Part shown: in pieces, positions 54,613-64,000 of the stretch
How the letters are laid out: every line of letters starts with the position of its first letter
Numbering within the stretch: position 1 is the stretch's first letter
Assembly (NCBI GenBank): GCA_030272585.1
Contig: BSYQ01000005.1
Coordinates: 2,914,001-2,978,000 of the forward strand
DNA length: 64,000 nt
Origin: Bryopsis sp. KO-2023
Lineage: Eukaryota; Chlorophyta; Ulvophyceae; Bryopsidales; Bryopsidaceae
Reading direction: 5' to 3'
The notes under the pieces: generated by a model
Databases searched by the model: none
The model's input: the letters and a program-made list of their open reading frames with translations, nothing else
Told to the model about the DNA's origin: nothing
Translations under genes and position numbers: made by a program

Positions 54613-55924
54613 CACTGCTGACCTCCGATCTTTAACGCGCGCTGGGCACTCGAGTTCAGCTGTACCACGCCCTCCTGCCTGTCGCTTTGTGGAAAAGCAG
54701 TCGCAGAAGACTTCAGAAAATAACAAAATACCACCGAGCGTCTGTGTCATGAGTCATCGTATCATGGGCTCAATTTGTGTGACATTTCGCGACAGACTGG
54801 GACAGCCGGCCTGGTTTTTTGGAGGATTTTTGTGGACATTTGTGGAAGTCGCAGCCTTGGAGGTGCAAATGTAACATTTACCGTCCAGGTGCGGATTTGA
54901 GGTTGGGAGCAGATTGGGGAATTTGACCCTCCCCCTTTCCCCTTACATATAAAGAAGGAAGCAAAGAAATGAAACAAACAACCAAACACTGTGGATAGTC
55001 AAGCATCGAAGAGAAGATAATTGGCCCTCCCAAGTGAAGGAGTAGTTTCTGCTTCTATCCCACAGGAGCAGGGAAGCCCCCCAGTTCTATCCTGTATTTC
55101 CAGAAAAAAGGTCTACCTTGGGACGAAAAAGCACAATTTCAAAGGACTCCACAAAAATATAGTTAAAAAAACCGCACAACAATGAATTTCTGAATTCACA
55201 GCAGCTGCTGCCCACAAAACGAATCACACGGGTTCTTCAAAACCAGAGCTTTCCAACACCCCCTTACCCCCCAAAATAAAAAAGATCCAACCCTCTCCAA
55301 TATTAAGAAGAAGAAAAAAAACATTCGCACTTTATCCTATCCCCAAAAAGTGAATGATGAGTCTCCTCGAATATGTAACGACCGAATTTTTTTTCCTTTT
55401 CCTTTTCCTTTTCACATGAATCCACGACCAGTGAAAGATCCACTCAAAGTCATTCGGAAACCCTGGTTTGTATTTTTCCTTTTCTTTCGGAACGTCTCTC
55501 TTTGGCCCGTCAATTTGTTTTGTTAGTATTTTCTTTTTTCAACCTTCTATGTTTTTCTTTTTTTTTCTTTTTTTTCCATTCCCCAAAATTCGGTCCCACT
55601 CCTAACCCCCCTTCCCCCCCCCAAAAAAAAAGAAAACAAACCTCTCTCCAATAAAAAAAAATGTGCCAAAGCATACAAAATGGCCAAATTTACTCCAACT
55701 TTTTCCGACCCAGGCGCTCCCGCACAATCCCCCAAAATCGGCACAGAAATGATTTTTATGAAGCTTTTCTCCATTGAAAAGCACCAACCACATCCCTGCA
55801 ATCCCCACCAACACCTCGTCTGAATAAGGCCTGCCCTGACCTGCAGTCCTCCCCAAGACGCTGCAATGGACCTGAGAACGCCCTCCCACAAGAAACCCAA
55901 CAAAGAGTGTTCCTCTTTCATTTT
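54613..55924. other. Intergenic: NOP10 promoter side and KAS II 3' flank
   Basis: No gene seen. T-rich stretches with homopolymer runs at ~55555-55580 and a C/A tract at 55612-55632. The NOP10 promoter should lie just right of 54612. Confidence 0.45.
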
Positions 55925-57349
55925 CTATTCCTTGAACGGAGCAAAGATCACGGCCGAATTGTGCCCTCCGAATCCAAAAGAATTCGACAGGGCTGCCGTG
56001 ACGTCGTGCTGCGCTTTCACATTTGGGACGGTGTCTATGTCAGACACCTCGTCCACCAGATTGTGTTGGTTGAGAGTGGGATGGAGCCAGCCGGTGGTGA
56101 TCCCCTTGATTGTGGCGATCGCCTCCACTCCAGCCGCAGCTCCCAGGCAATGCCCGATCATGGATTTCGTGCCGTTCATTTTCATGTGGCTGGTGTCCGT
56201 AAACACATTCTTCAAGGCTTTCACCTCTGCGATGTCCCCCACCAAAGTGCTGGTGGCGTGGGCGTTCACGTAATTCACTTGATCTCTATCAATGCCGGCA
56301 TCGGCGAGCGCAAGCTTGACGCAACTGGAAACACCCAAACCGTCAGCTCGAGGGTCTGTCATATGGTGGGCGTCGCAGTTCGTGCCACCCCCAAGGTATT
56401 CGCAGATGATGGGTGCCCCGCGCTTTTGAGCGTGCTCCAACGACTCCAGAACCAAAACTCCGGCACCCTCTCCCATGACGAATCCGTCTCTGTCGGTGTC
56501 CCACGGCCTGGACGCCTTAGCTGGCTCGTCGTTCCTGGAGGAGAGTGCTCGGCAGGCGATAAACCCACCCAAGCCCACTGGGATGATTGGGGCCTCCGTT
56601 CCCCCACAAAGCATCACGTCAGCATCCCCTTTTCTAATATGCTCCGCGGAGCTCACGAACGCGTAGTTCGCAGTCGCGCAGGCGGTGGAAATGGAATAGT
56701 TGGGACCCATAAACCCTTGATCGATCGCCATCAAAGCGCCAGCCATGTTCGTGATAGCGTAGGGAATAAAGAAAGGGGACATCTTTTTGTAACCCCGCGA
56801 GTTAAGCGTTTTCACGCCGGACTCGAAAACGGACAGACCGCCCATGCCCGAGCCAATCAGCACTCCAGTCTTCATCTTATCCAATTTTTCAAAAGCCTCG
56901 GGATGCTCCTCCTTTCCTAGTCCCGCCGAGGCGAGCGCTTTCTTGCCAGCCACCATTCCGTACTTGATACAGTTGTCGTACCTACGCACGCTCTTCCGGT
57001 CCAACAAATTCTCGGTGTCGAAGTCCTTGATTTGCCCCGCGAAACGTACAGAGAAGTCCGACGCATCGAAGCGGTCGATACCCGTGATTCCGCTCGTCCC
57101 CTCCAAAAGCTTGTCATAGAACTCGTCCACATCGTTTCCGAAAACCGAGCACACGCCCCAGCCCGTCACTACGATCCGCTTCTTTGGATCTTTCGTGGCG
57201 GCCGCCGAAACTCGCAAGACGCCTCTCTGTCGCCCAGAGGATGACGCTCGCCTTGACAGGGACGCACCATCTCCGCCACCCAGCCTGCGCCCGGTGAAAC
57301 ACGACCGCTGTTGCGTCGCGCAGCCTGGGGTCGCCGAGCAAAAAGCCAT
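55925..57349 (-). CDS. 3-oxoacyl-[ACP] synthase II, plastidial (KAS II/FabF-like)
   Basis: The enzyme condenses malonyl-ACP with acyl-ACP in plastid fatty-acid elongation. A single uninterrupted frame of 474 codons from the Met at 57349 (482 from an upstream Met at 57373). The first ~55 residues are Ser/Arg/Gly-rich, a transit peptide ending near VSAAATKDPKKRIVVTGWG. Counting from the 57373 Met, the catalytic Cys is 232 in STACATANYAF, with His 372 in VNAHATST, Lys 403 in NGTKSMIGH and His 408. The closing NSFGFGGHNS motif is present. It is intronless, unlike nearly all its neighbours. KAS I versus KAS II cannot be settled by motifs alone, but the full sequence favours the FabF group. Confidence 0.93.
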   Translation of the reverse strand: MAFCSATPGCATQQRSCFTGRRLGGGDGASLSRRASSSGRQRGVLRVSAAATKDPKKRIVVTGWGVCSVFGNDVDEFYDKLLEGTSGITGIDRFDASDFSVRFAGQIKDFDTENLLDRKSVRRYDNCIKYGMVAGKKALASAGLGKEEHPEAFEKLDKMKTGVLIGSGMGGLSVFESGVKTLNSRGYKKMSPFFIPYAITNMAGALMAIDQGFMGPNYSISTACATANYAFVSSAEHIRKGDADVMLCGGTEAPIIPVGLGGFIACRALSSRNDEPAKASRPWDTDRDGFVMGEGAGVLVLESLEHAQKRGAPIICEYLGGGTNCDAHHMTDPRADGLGVSSCVKLALADAGIDRDQVNYVNAHATSTLVGDIAEVKALKNVFTDTSHMKMNGTKSMIGHCLGAAAGVEAIATIKGITTGWLHPTLNQHNLVDEVSDIDTVPNVKAQHDVTAALSNSFGFGGHNSAVIFAPFKE

Positions 57350-57373
57350 GGTACGCGACTCTATGAGCTCCAA

Positions 57374-58023
57374 CCGCGCGTCAAAATGCGAGGAAAGCGT
57401 GATTAGGGACGCGGGAACCGAGCCAGCAAAAACGATGGAAAAAAAGAAAAATTTCGGTGGAAAACGAAACGGCCCCGCAGAATCAAGGGAATGCGCTTTT
57501 GTTGCAGATCAAGGCGGGATGGTCAGGATGCGAGTCTGACAGAATCCACGCGACGCAGTGTCACACCTTGCCAGAATCGCAGGGCTGGTTCAGCAGACGC
57601 CTGATTTGAAACCCCTTCCACCTCTCGATCGAACAGCAGATCGTCCACTTGAGACCACCAGTGCCTGAGCTTCTGTGGACTTGAATCTGCTGGGGACGTG
57701 CACACCACTCAATGGGGTTTCACTCCAGTACTTGACCTCAGATGATTTCGTTACCTGATTTCCCATGGTGGCGGCACCGAACGCTCGCTTCCCGCCTTCC
57801 AAATCACCACCACAATGAAGCACGCAACCAGAGCCACCGCTACCCTCCCTCCCGTCGAATTCCGCTCCGCCGATGAGACAGGGAAGGCACCATTGCCGAA
57901 ACGTCCAATGTTACTTCAACGACTCGTCCCATACCGTCGTCCAAGGTGAGGATTCTGGCATTCTTTTCATTCGCTCTCCTCCTTCCCAGTGCTGAAGACG
58001 CGGCGTCCCAAACCTCGCTCACG
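57374..58023. promoter_or_regulatory. Divergent intergenic region, KAS II and MPI genes
   Basis: About 650 bp lies between the two divergent genes and should hold both promoters. No specific site could be assigned. An in-frame upstream Met at 57946 would add a hydrophobic leader to MPI; I prefer the Met at 58024. Confidence 0.4.
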
Positions 58024-61000
58024 ATGCTTCGTTTATTGTGCCAGGCGCAAAACTACGCTTGGGGAAGGCCTGGTGACGCGAGCGAGGTAAAAGCGAAGTC
58101 GGTATCAACCCGGGTTTCGGTTAGAATATCGTCATGCACTGAATAAGCACGGCAATGTCTGTGGACCCTCGCTTCGTGCTCTCTCTCTCTCTGTTGATAA
58201 TCTTTCACCGACTCATTCGCTGTTGTCTGCAGGTGGCGTCCCTTTGCGAAGCGAACGGCGAAGACGTCGACAAGAGCAAACCTTATGCAGAGCTATGGTA
58301 AGCTGGAAAAAATAGGTCGCGAGCCTTCCGCTTCCCAAAAGTGCAGAGTTTTGGCAAAAGTGGACAAAAAAGTGTCTTTGTTTCGTTTCGAACTCGTGCG
58401 GCTGCGTTCATGTTTTCTTCCCTCTTTTACGTTGCGACGGGTGTTTTTTTCTCGTTTTGGTTAGGATGGGAACGCACCCGAGCGGGCCGTCCAAAACCGC
58501 TCCAGGTGGCGGCGGTGAGGGCGAGACGCTCGAAGCTTGGATAACCGCCCACTCCGACTCGCTGGGGAAGGCCGTGGTTGCGAGGTTCGGCAAAGTGCTT
58601 CCGTTCTTGTTCAAGGTCGGTGTTTGCTCGTGGCAAATGATCCATGTGAATCCGGATCCGTTTCTCTTCTTTTTTTTTTGCGAGAGTGATCAAATTCGTA
58701 GTTCTTCGCGAACCATACCATTTGCGGGATTCGTTCCATGATTTCTCGAGGGATGGGTACTTCTGTATTTTATATGCTGGATAAAGAATTTAGGGATGAG
58801 AGCTTGTGTTACAATGGTTTATTCATTTGTCACTACATCAATTAAATGCACATGCAGTCATTTGGCAGTCTTCATGAAAAAATTTAAAACTTGTATGATT
58901 GTGTGCTCAGGTTCTTTCTGTGAGGACTGCGCTCTCCATCCAGTCTCACCCAGATAAAAAGTTAGCTGAGCGCCTTCATGCAGAGCGTCCTAATGTGAGC
59001 AACCCCTCCACAATCCTGAATTCGGTTCGATTCGATCCGAAAAGCAGATTTATTCAGCTATTTTCATGTAGAATTTGCCTTTCTCTCCTAGAATAACAAA
59101 TTCTCAAACTGATGTCACTGTCTCTCGTTTCTTTTTGACCGATTGTTGTTTTTGAATTTTTCTTTCTCTTCTGATTTATGTTCTATTCTTGTTTTAATTG
59201 TTGTAAGGATGTTATTTTTTCTTCTGTCGATTTTACCAGGTGTACAAGGACCCCAACCACAAACCAGAGATGGCGATCGCCCTTCATGACTTTCAGGCAC
59301 TGTGTCGTTTCGTCAGTCATGAGAAATTGGTGGAGGCCGTGAAATCCAACCCTGAGCTCAGGGCATGCATTGGGGAAAGAGAATGCGAAGACTTATTGGG
59401 TCAAACCGAAAACAAAAAACAGGTAGGCAAGAAGGACTGGGTGCATGCTCCGTTGGGGTGTGTGTGTGCGTTTTATTTTTCCTTTGATATTCACTCCATG
59501 AACAGGACTCGGAAGCTTCACAATCCCTCATCAAAAATATATATAGTTAAATATTGTTTTTTGGCAATTTTCGTGGAGCAGGCCTTGAAGGAGGCTTTCA
59601 CAAAGCTAATGACTTGCGAAAAAGAGATTTACAGCGTTGCTGTGGAGGGGCTGGTAGCTAGATTGCAGCGGGAAGCCAAGTCCAGGACGCTCAGCGACAA
59701 GGAAAATTTGGTCTTGATTTTGAATGAGCAATACCCAAGTGATGTCGGGGTGTTGGCAGCTTTTTTCTTGAATCTGGTAGGAATTGCTTTCAGTTTTTTT
59801 GAATTATTTTTATTCGGAAAATAAAATGAAAAGGAACTGAGCGATTTTGGCGCACTGGTGTCTGGAATCAATAAATGGAACTTCCAGTGATCGTGTGAGT
59901 TTTTGCCGATCTGATGGTTGTACCCACTTCCGTGTCAGGATATATTTGCATGCTGAAATCTCAACATTGTTTTTCCTTCGACCCCCCGCTCCCCCCATCC
60001 AAAAAGTATAAAATATCAAACAACAGAAAAAATTACACAGAAAAAGAAACGCTTTTGTTGTTTTTCGTGTGGCAGGTGAAACTGGACCCTGGGCAAGCCA
60101 TCTACTTACCGGCAAATGAACCTCACGCTTACGTCTCCGGGGAATTGGTGGAGTGCATGGCTGCCTCTGACAACGTGGTCCGGGCAGGCCTTACCCCCAA
60201 GCTCCGAGACACCGAAGTTTTGTGCTCCTCGTTGACGTACGATCAGGGGATCCCTCAGATTTTGGAAGGGGACGTTGTGAACGAACATGTGAAGTCCTAC
60301 AGACCACCGTTCGACGAATTCGAAGTTCAGTCCATCAGCGTTCCTGGAGGGACCTCAGCAACTTTGCCCGTGAATCAGGTTGGTGGTTTTTTGGATTCTT
60401 TATTATTGTTACAAATATATATTTTTGGGGGAGGGGGTGTTTTTTTTTCTTCTGTGAAATTGAGCGTTCTTGTTTTTTTGAAAGATGGAATCTGTGATGG
60501 TAGTTATTCTAAAAGCTTTCCACTTCCAAAAAAAACTTTGTTTCAATTTCGGAGAACTGATTTCTTGCCAAATAATTCTAGTTGGTGCCCTTCACTTGTA
60601 TACGGGAGGACTTTCAGCCTAGCAGAAATATATGAGAAACTGAACAAAATGAACACTGTTTTGCTTGTGTCCATAAAGATATGTTTGTTTTAACCAACAA
60701 GAATTGCTTACTTGATTAAGAAGTTCTGCATTTGGAAGAGATTGTTTACTTTTGAAAGATGCACTTGTTTAAAAAAATCATGTTTTTGTTCTCACTTGTT
60801 TTCCTTTCTGGTCGACTCCACTCAGGGTCCGATTATCCTTTTGGTTCAAAAAGGAACCGGCCAAGCTAAGGCAACTGCTCCCATGTCTGACACAGCACTG
60901 GAGACGGATACCAAGCTATCCAGAGGCAACGTTTTCTTCGTCCCGGCGGGTACCAGCCTTGAAGTATCGACGGACGATGCTCCCCTACTGATGTGGGCTG

Positions 61001-61098
61001 CTTGTGTGAATCAGAAAGTCGTCGATGGAACCCTGGAACGATCAAACATAGTGCCTGCCCCTCTCCAAACCAAAGCAGCCGGAGTGAATGTCGAATAG
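58024..61098 (+). CDS. MPI: Mannose-6-phosphate isomerase, type I
   Basis: Zinc enzyme interconverting mannose 6-phosphate and fructose 6-phosphate, feeding GDP-mannose and ascorbate synthesis. Eight exons, 58024-58086, 58233-58297, 58465-58615, 58911-58994, 59240-59422, 59582-59776, 60076-60378 and 60826-61098, close in phase and give 438 aa, the normal length. Motifs in order: LLCQAQNYAWG, ELWMGTHPSGPS, ALSIQSHPDKKLAE (Gln and His zinc ligands), YKDPNHKPEMAIAL (Glu ligand), YLPANEPHAYVSGELVECMA (His ligand) and SDNVVRAGLTPK (active-site Arg). The N-terminus matches cytosolic homologs, so no targeting is expected from the chosen start. Confidence 0.95.
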
Positions 61099-61860
61099 CG
61101 TTGCTGTTGGGTTGTTTCTTCCCACTATCTTACAAGTAGCTAAACCCAAAACACTGTTGGATTGTGCTTCCAGTGTTTGCCTTTTGGGTGGGGAATTGTT
61201 TCTAATTATAGTTCTTTTTATGTTTGGGGGCAAACCATGTCCCAATTCCTGCTTTAACACCTGTTCAGGGAGTTTGATGTCTGGTGCCTTTTTGATGGCT
61301 GTGTTGGAGAACTTGCTGTTGATTGTGCAACTACTTTCTCTGGAATTGCATGGGAAATATTCCACACACTGGGTCCCTTGGCCCAATCTTGCATGGAGTG
61401 TGCAGGCCTAATGGCAAATGTTGCCCAAGCAAAACCCCCTCCAATCAAAAGAGGTGCAGAACCTCCAAATGGAACCCAGAGGGCAGCGAATGTGACGTAA
61501 CAATCACGCATCGTGACGTCACGGACAGAAGGTGTCACTCTTTGAGGCCAGCAGTGCAACAGCGTCTCAAATTCTCGGATATTTTGTTGGCGACACTTGT
61601 TTATTTGCTGCCTGCTGTCGATCGGGGAAAAAGCTCGTGCACTCTGTTGGTTTCTCAACGCCGAGAGTTGCCCGTCGAAGAAAAAAAACACACACACAAC
61701 GAAAACTTACCTTTGCCTGTGAACGAACGAACGTCCATTCATTTGCCAAAGGCAGTCCTTGTGGGTGTGTGAGTGTTTCTTGCTCGTCATATTATTTTGC
61801 TCGTCGGAAGAACTGCTTTGTCTTTGCCTTGCTTGCGAGCCTTTGTTGCCTTGTCTTGGC
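61099..61860. other. Intergenic: MPI 3' flank and HAD-gene promoter
   Basis: No gene seen. The right half should be the promoter of the HAD phosphatase gene. Confidence 0.5.
61513..61522. promoter_or_regulatory. Palindromic ACGT (bZIP C-box) element
   Basis: GTGACGTCAC is a perfect palindrome of the C-box type bound by plant bZIP factors. A second TGACGT occurs 20 bp upstream. It lies ~340 bp before the proposed start of the HAD gene. Binding is inferred. Confidence 0.35.
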
Positions 61861-64000
61861 ATGGGTGTGCGACCTTTGGCTTATTCCACCCATTCACCAC
61901 TCTTGCGAGCCCAGCTTCCGAATCACCGAAGCCCTCGAGCGTCTCGATTGGAGCTAGGTGAGTTGTTAATTTTTCAAACATCGAAAGAGCGAAATCAGAA
62001 CCTTGCACAGAGACTGGGTTAGGATCGAAAAGGAAATATAAAAACTCAACAAGGTGGTGCGAAAGGATTGCGCTTGAGTGGGTGGAGTGTGGATCCCCGA
62101 CGGGAGAAGCGATCGAAAGAGAAGTCCGAGGGGCTGAAATGGTTTAAATCTCGAAAGCTTGCCAAGGGGGGTGAAAGAACGTCTCTTTAGTTTTGGGGAC
62201 GCCTTTATCTGAAAGGACCCCGCCAAGTGGCTCCAACGAAACCTGTCCAACGACCCAGTGATTTATTTGAAAGTAAATCTGAAAGGAGGAGGTTTACTCT
62301 GGTTGAAAGCCAGGTGTTTTTCCATATGGGACGAAACAAATAAGAAGAAAAGAAAGACTGCTGTTGTGTTTGGGTTGGTCGGTTTTGAAATTTGTGAAGG
62401 TCTGGAATGGGAGGGAAAGCTTTTTTATTGATGATGCAAAATCACAGGAAGAACGGACCCCCCCCCCCTCTGTCCCCCCAACCACCGGAAAAGAAAGAAA
62501 GAAATTGTACAATGCTGAGAGATTTGTTTTGATGTTTTCCCCTCCTGACAGCTTTGACCCTTCCAAAAGAGGATTGGTCATCAAGGGATGCTCCTTTGAA
62601 ACCTTTGCCTCGAGTTTTGGAAAATGTTGCTGATGACCCGAGGTACATCCATACATTCAACGCTGGATTATTCTATGTGAATCACATTTTCATGCATGTA
62701 TGCCTGGGGGTATCCCATCCACAACTTTCCTAAAATTGAAATCCAATGAATATGAGCTCCCCATGCTGTGTGTTTAGACTGGTTTATTGGCTTGGAGTGT
62801 TCATATAAACAGTAACAATAGAAATAAATATATCCCTGACTTTCAGGAGAAGTAACACACAGCAATGCGGAACCTTAACCTCATTCTTTTTATTTTTTTG
62901 TATGTTTGCTCACTGTAATATTTTTTCTCTTTCAAAGAAAAAGACTGAATAAACAAATAAATGAGAATAAATATAACTTTGCATCTTTTGTTGCTGAAGA
63001 ATATAAATTAAAAAAATAATGCAAGAATAAATCATTCCATTTTATTTTATTTTATTTTGCTCAGGTTGCACAATCCATTGCAGCGACTGGAAAGGCTGGG
63101 CTCGGGATGGCTGGGTGTGATTGTAGATTATGAAGGGACAGTGGTTGAATCGGCGACAGACATTCACAGACACGCATGGCTGACTTTGGCGGAGGAAGAG
63201 GGTAAACCTCGACCTCTCGAAAGAAACTTAGACCTGGCCTGCGTTATGAAAGCAGAACAGGCGAGTGTGCGTTACTATTTTTTTTTTTTGCTTTTGTTGT
63301 TATGTTTATTTTCTTTCCTTTTTGAACAGTTCGACCTCCACTGGGTGAAGGAAATGGTGCCGTAACAATGATAGTGCCTGCCAAAATGCTGCCAGTAAAT
63401 TTTGAGCCCAGAAAAACTCACCAAGGGAGAGAAAAAAAATAGAGGGGAAAAGATCTAACTGCTACTGTTCTGTGGAACTTGTTAAAGAATGAGTAGGTGA
63501 AAACTGATCGATCTGCAGAAAGCAAATGTCAGTGAAGGAATTTTTTTCTTGTATAGATAACGTTAACACTTTAATCCATCTGTGTGGCTGTGAATATTTT
63601 TCAAACCTTGGTGGACTCCGAGGATGGAGTGTCGTCTCTTTCTCTCGACTTTGTGTGACTTTTTGTGTGACTTTGCAGGCCATCACTGAGCTTCTCTGTT
63701 GGGGTAGGGACCCTGCCTATGTTCGCCGACTCGTGGACCGCAGAAACATGATATATATGGACCTTGTTGGGGAGGGTTGGATGCCCAACGAACTTGCTGG
63801 AGCCAGGACTCTCCTTGAAATCCTCAACAAGCACAAGGCAAGTTGCAACCATTGATGAATGAAATAAAACCCGATTTGCTGGCCGTTGAGGAGTGTCGTC
63901 GTTGTTGTACAATCTGTAAGAATAAATCTGAACCAGATTTTATGATTTTTTTTGATTTTTTATCACGATTTTAATATTTTTCTGAAAAGGTGCTGTGAGC
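61861..64000 (+). CDS. HAD-superfamily phosphatase, plastid PyrP2-like (3' end beyond window)
   Basis: Exons seen: 61861-61957, 62552-62642, 63065-63260 and 63679-63837; the rest lies beyond the right edge. The first exon (32 codons) is Arg/Ser/Pro-rich and transit-like; its phase fits the second exon, though an extra exon between them cannot be excluded. The HAD domain opens with GWLGVIVDYEGTVVES, then HAWLTLAEEEGKPRP, MKAEQ joined to AITELLCWGRD, and RRNMIYMDLVGEGW. This order matches plant plastid proteins linked to riboflavin-pathway phosphatase activity (PyrP2-like). In motif I the second Asp of DxD is Glu. The last two introns have GC donors (CAG|GC and AAG|GC). Confidence 0.8.
62700..63060. 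other. AT-rich intron segment
   Basis: Part of the second visible intron of the HAD gene; AT-rich with TTTTA repeats just before the acceptor at 63064. No feature inside. Confidence 0.45.

Noticed and set aside
57946-58023. Upstream extension of MPI with a hydrophobic signal-like leader.
   Set aside because: Type I MPI proteins start right at the conserved RLxC...QNYAWG block, so the Met at 58024 is preferred.
1-64000. CRISPR arrays, bacterial operons, ribosome binding sites or origins.
   Set aside because: The window is eukaryotic nuclear DNA with introns and Pol III genes; no regularly spaced repeat-spacer structure was seen.

Overview
The window is nuclear DNA of a photosynthetic eukaryote, most likely of the streptophyte (green plant/charophyte alga) lineage. 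Evidence: Pol III tRNA genes with internal promoters, a plant-type elongator tRNA-Met with a short intron, intron-rich protein genes with GT-AG junctions, several proteins with plastid transit-type N-termini (KAS II, ABC1 kinase, PP2C, glucose-6-phosphate epimerase), a HAD phosphatase of the plant plastid type, and an eight-cysteine lipid-transfer-like protein. The species cannot be fixed from the sequence.

Layout. 1-7735 is a dense tRNA array, much of it tandemly duplicated (1-~1640 repeats at ~6070-~7715). tRNA-Ser(CGA) genes in it are repeatedly split by a retroelement flanked by 14-15 bp target duplications lying inside the tRNA. The full-length copy (3242-6366) carries one 776-codon ORF. 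7736-13174 is transposon-rich: a TA-flanked inverted-repeat element, two foldback elements with hAT-like ends and 8 bp target duplications, and a solo LTR nested in the second. 13175-16583 is a 5'-truncated LINE on the minus strand whose endonuclease-RT frame is open.

16867-64000 is a normal gene region. In order: glucose-6-phosphate 1-epimerase (-), ABC1-like kinase (-), secreted vWA-domain protein (-), plastid-type PP2C (-), SNF2 ATPase with RING finger (+), an orphan polytopic membrane protein (+), a small secreted LTP-like protein (+), a head-to-head pair of near-identical secreted Ala-rich protein genes inside a ~4 kb inverted repeat (48340-52402), NOP10 (-), plastid KAS II (-), mannose-6-phosphate isomerase (+), and the 5' part of a plastid HAD phosphatase (+) running off the right edge.

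The exon models were built by hand by matching reading phase across GT-AG (and two GC-AG) junctions. For most genes all phases close and the frame stays open from start to stop. N-terminal exons of the SNF2 gene and one junction in each inverted-pair gene remain uncertain. The genes are mostly unrelated housekeeping or plastid functions and form no operon-like unit. The most unusual material is the tRNA-Ser-targeted element, the tRNA copy with a changed anticodon, the foldback hAT-like elements and the inverted secreted-gene pair.
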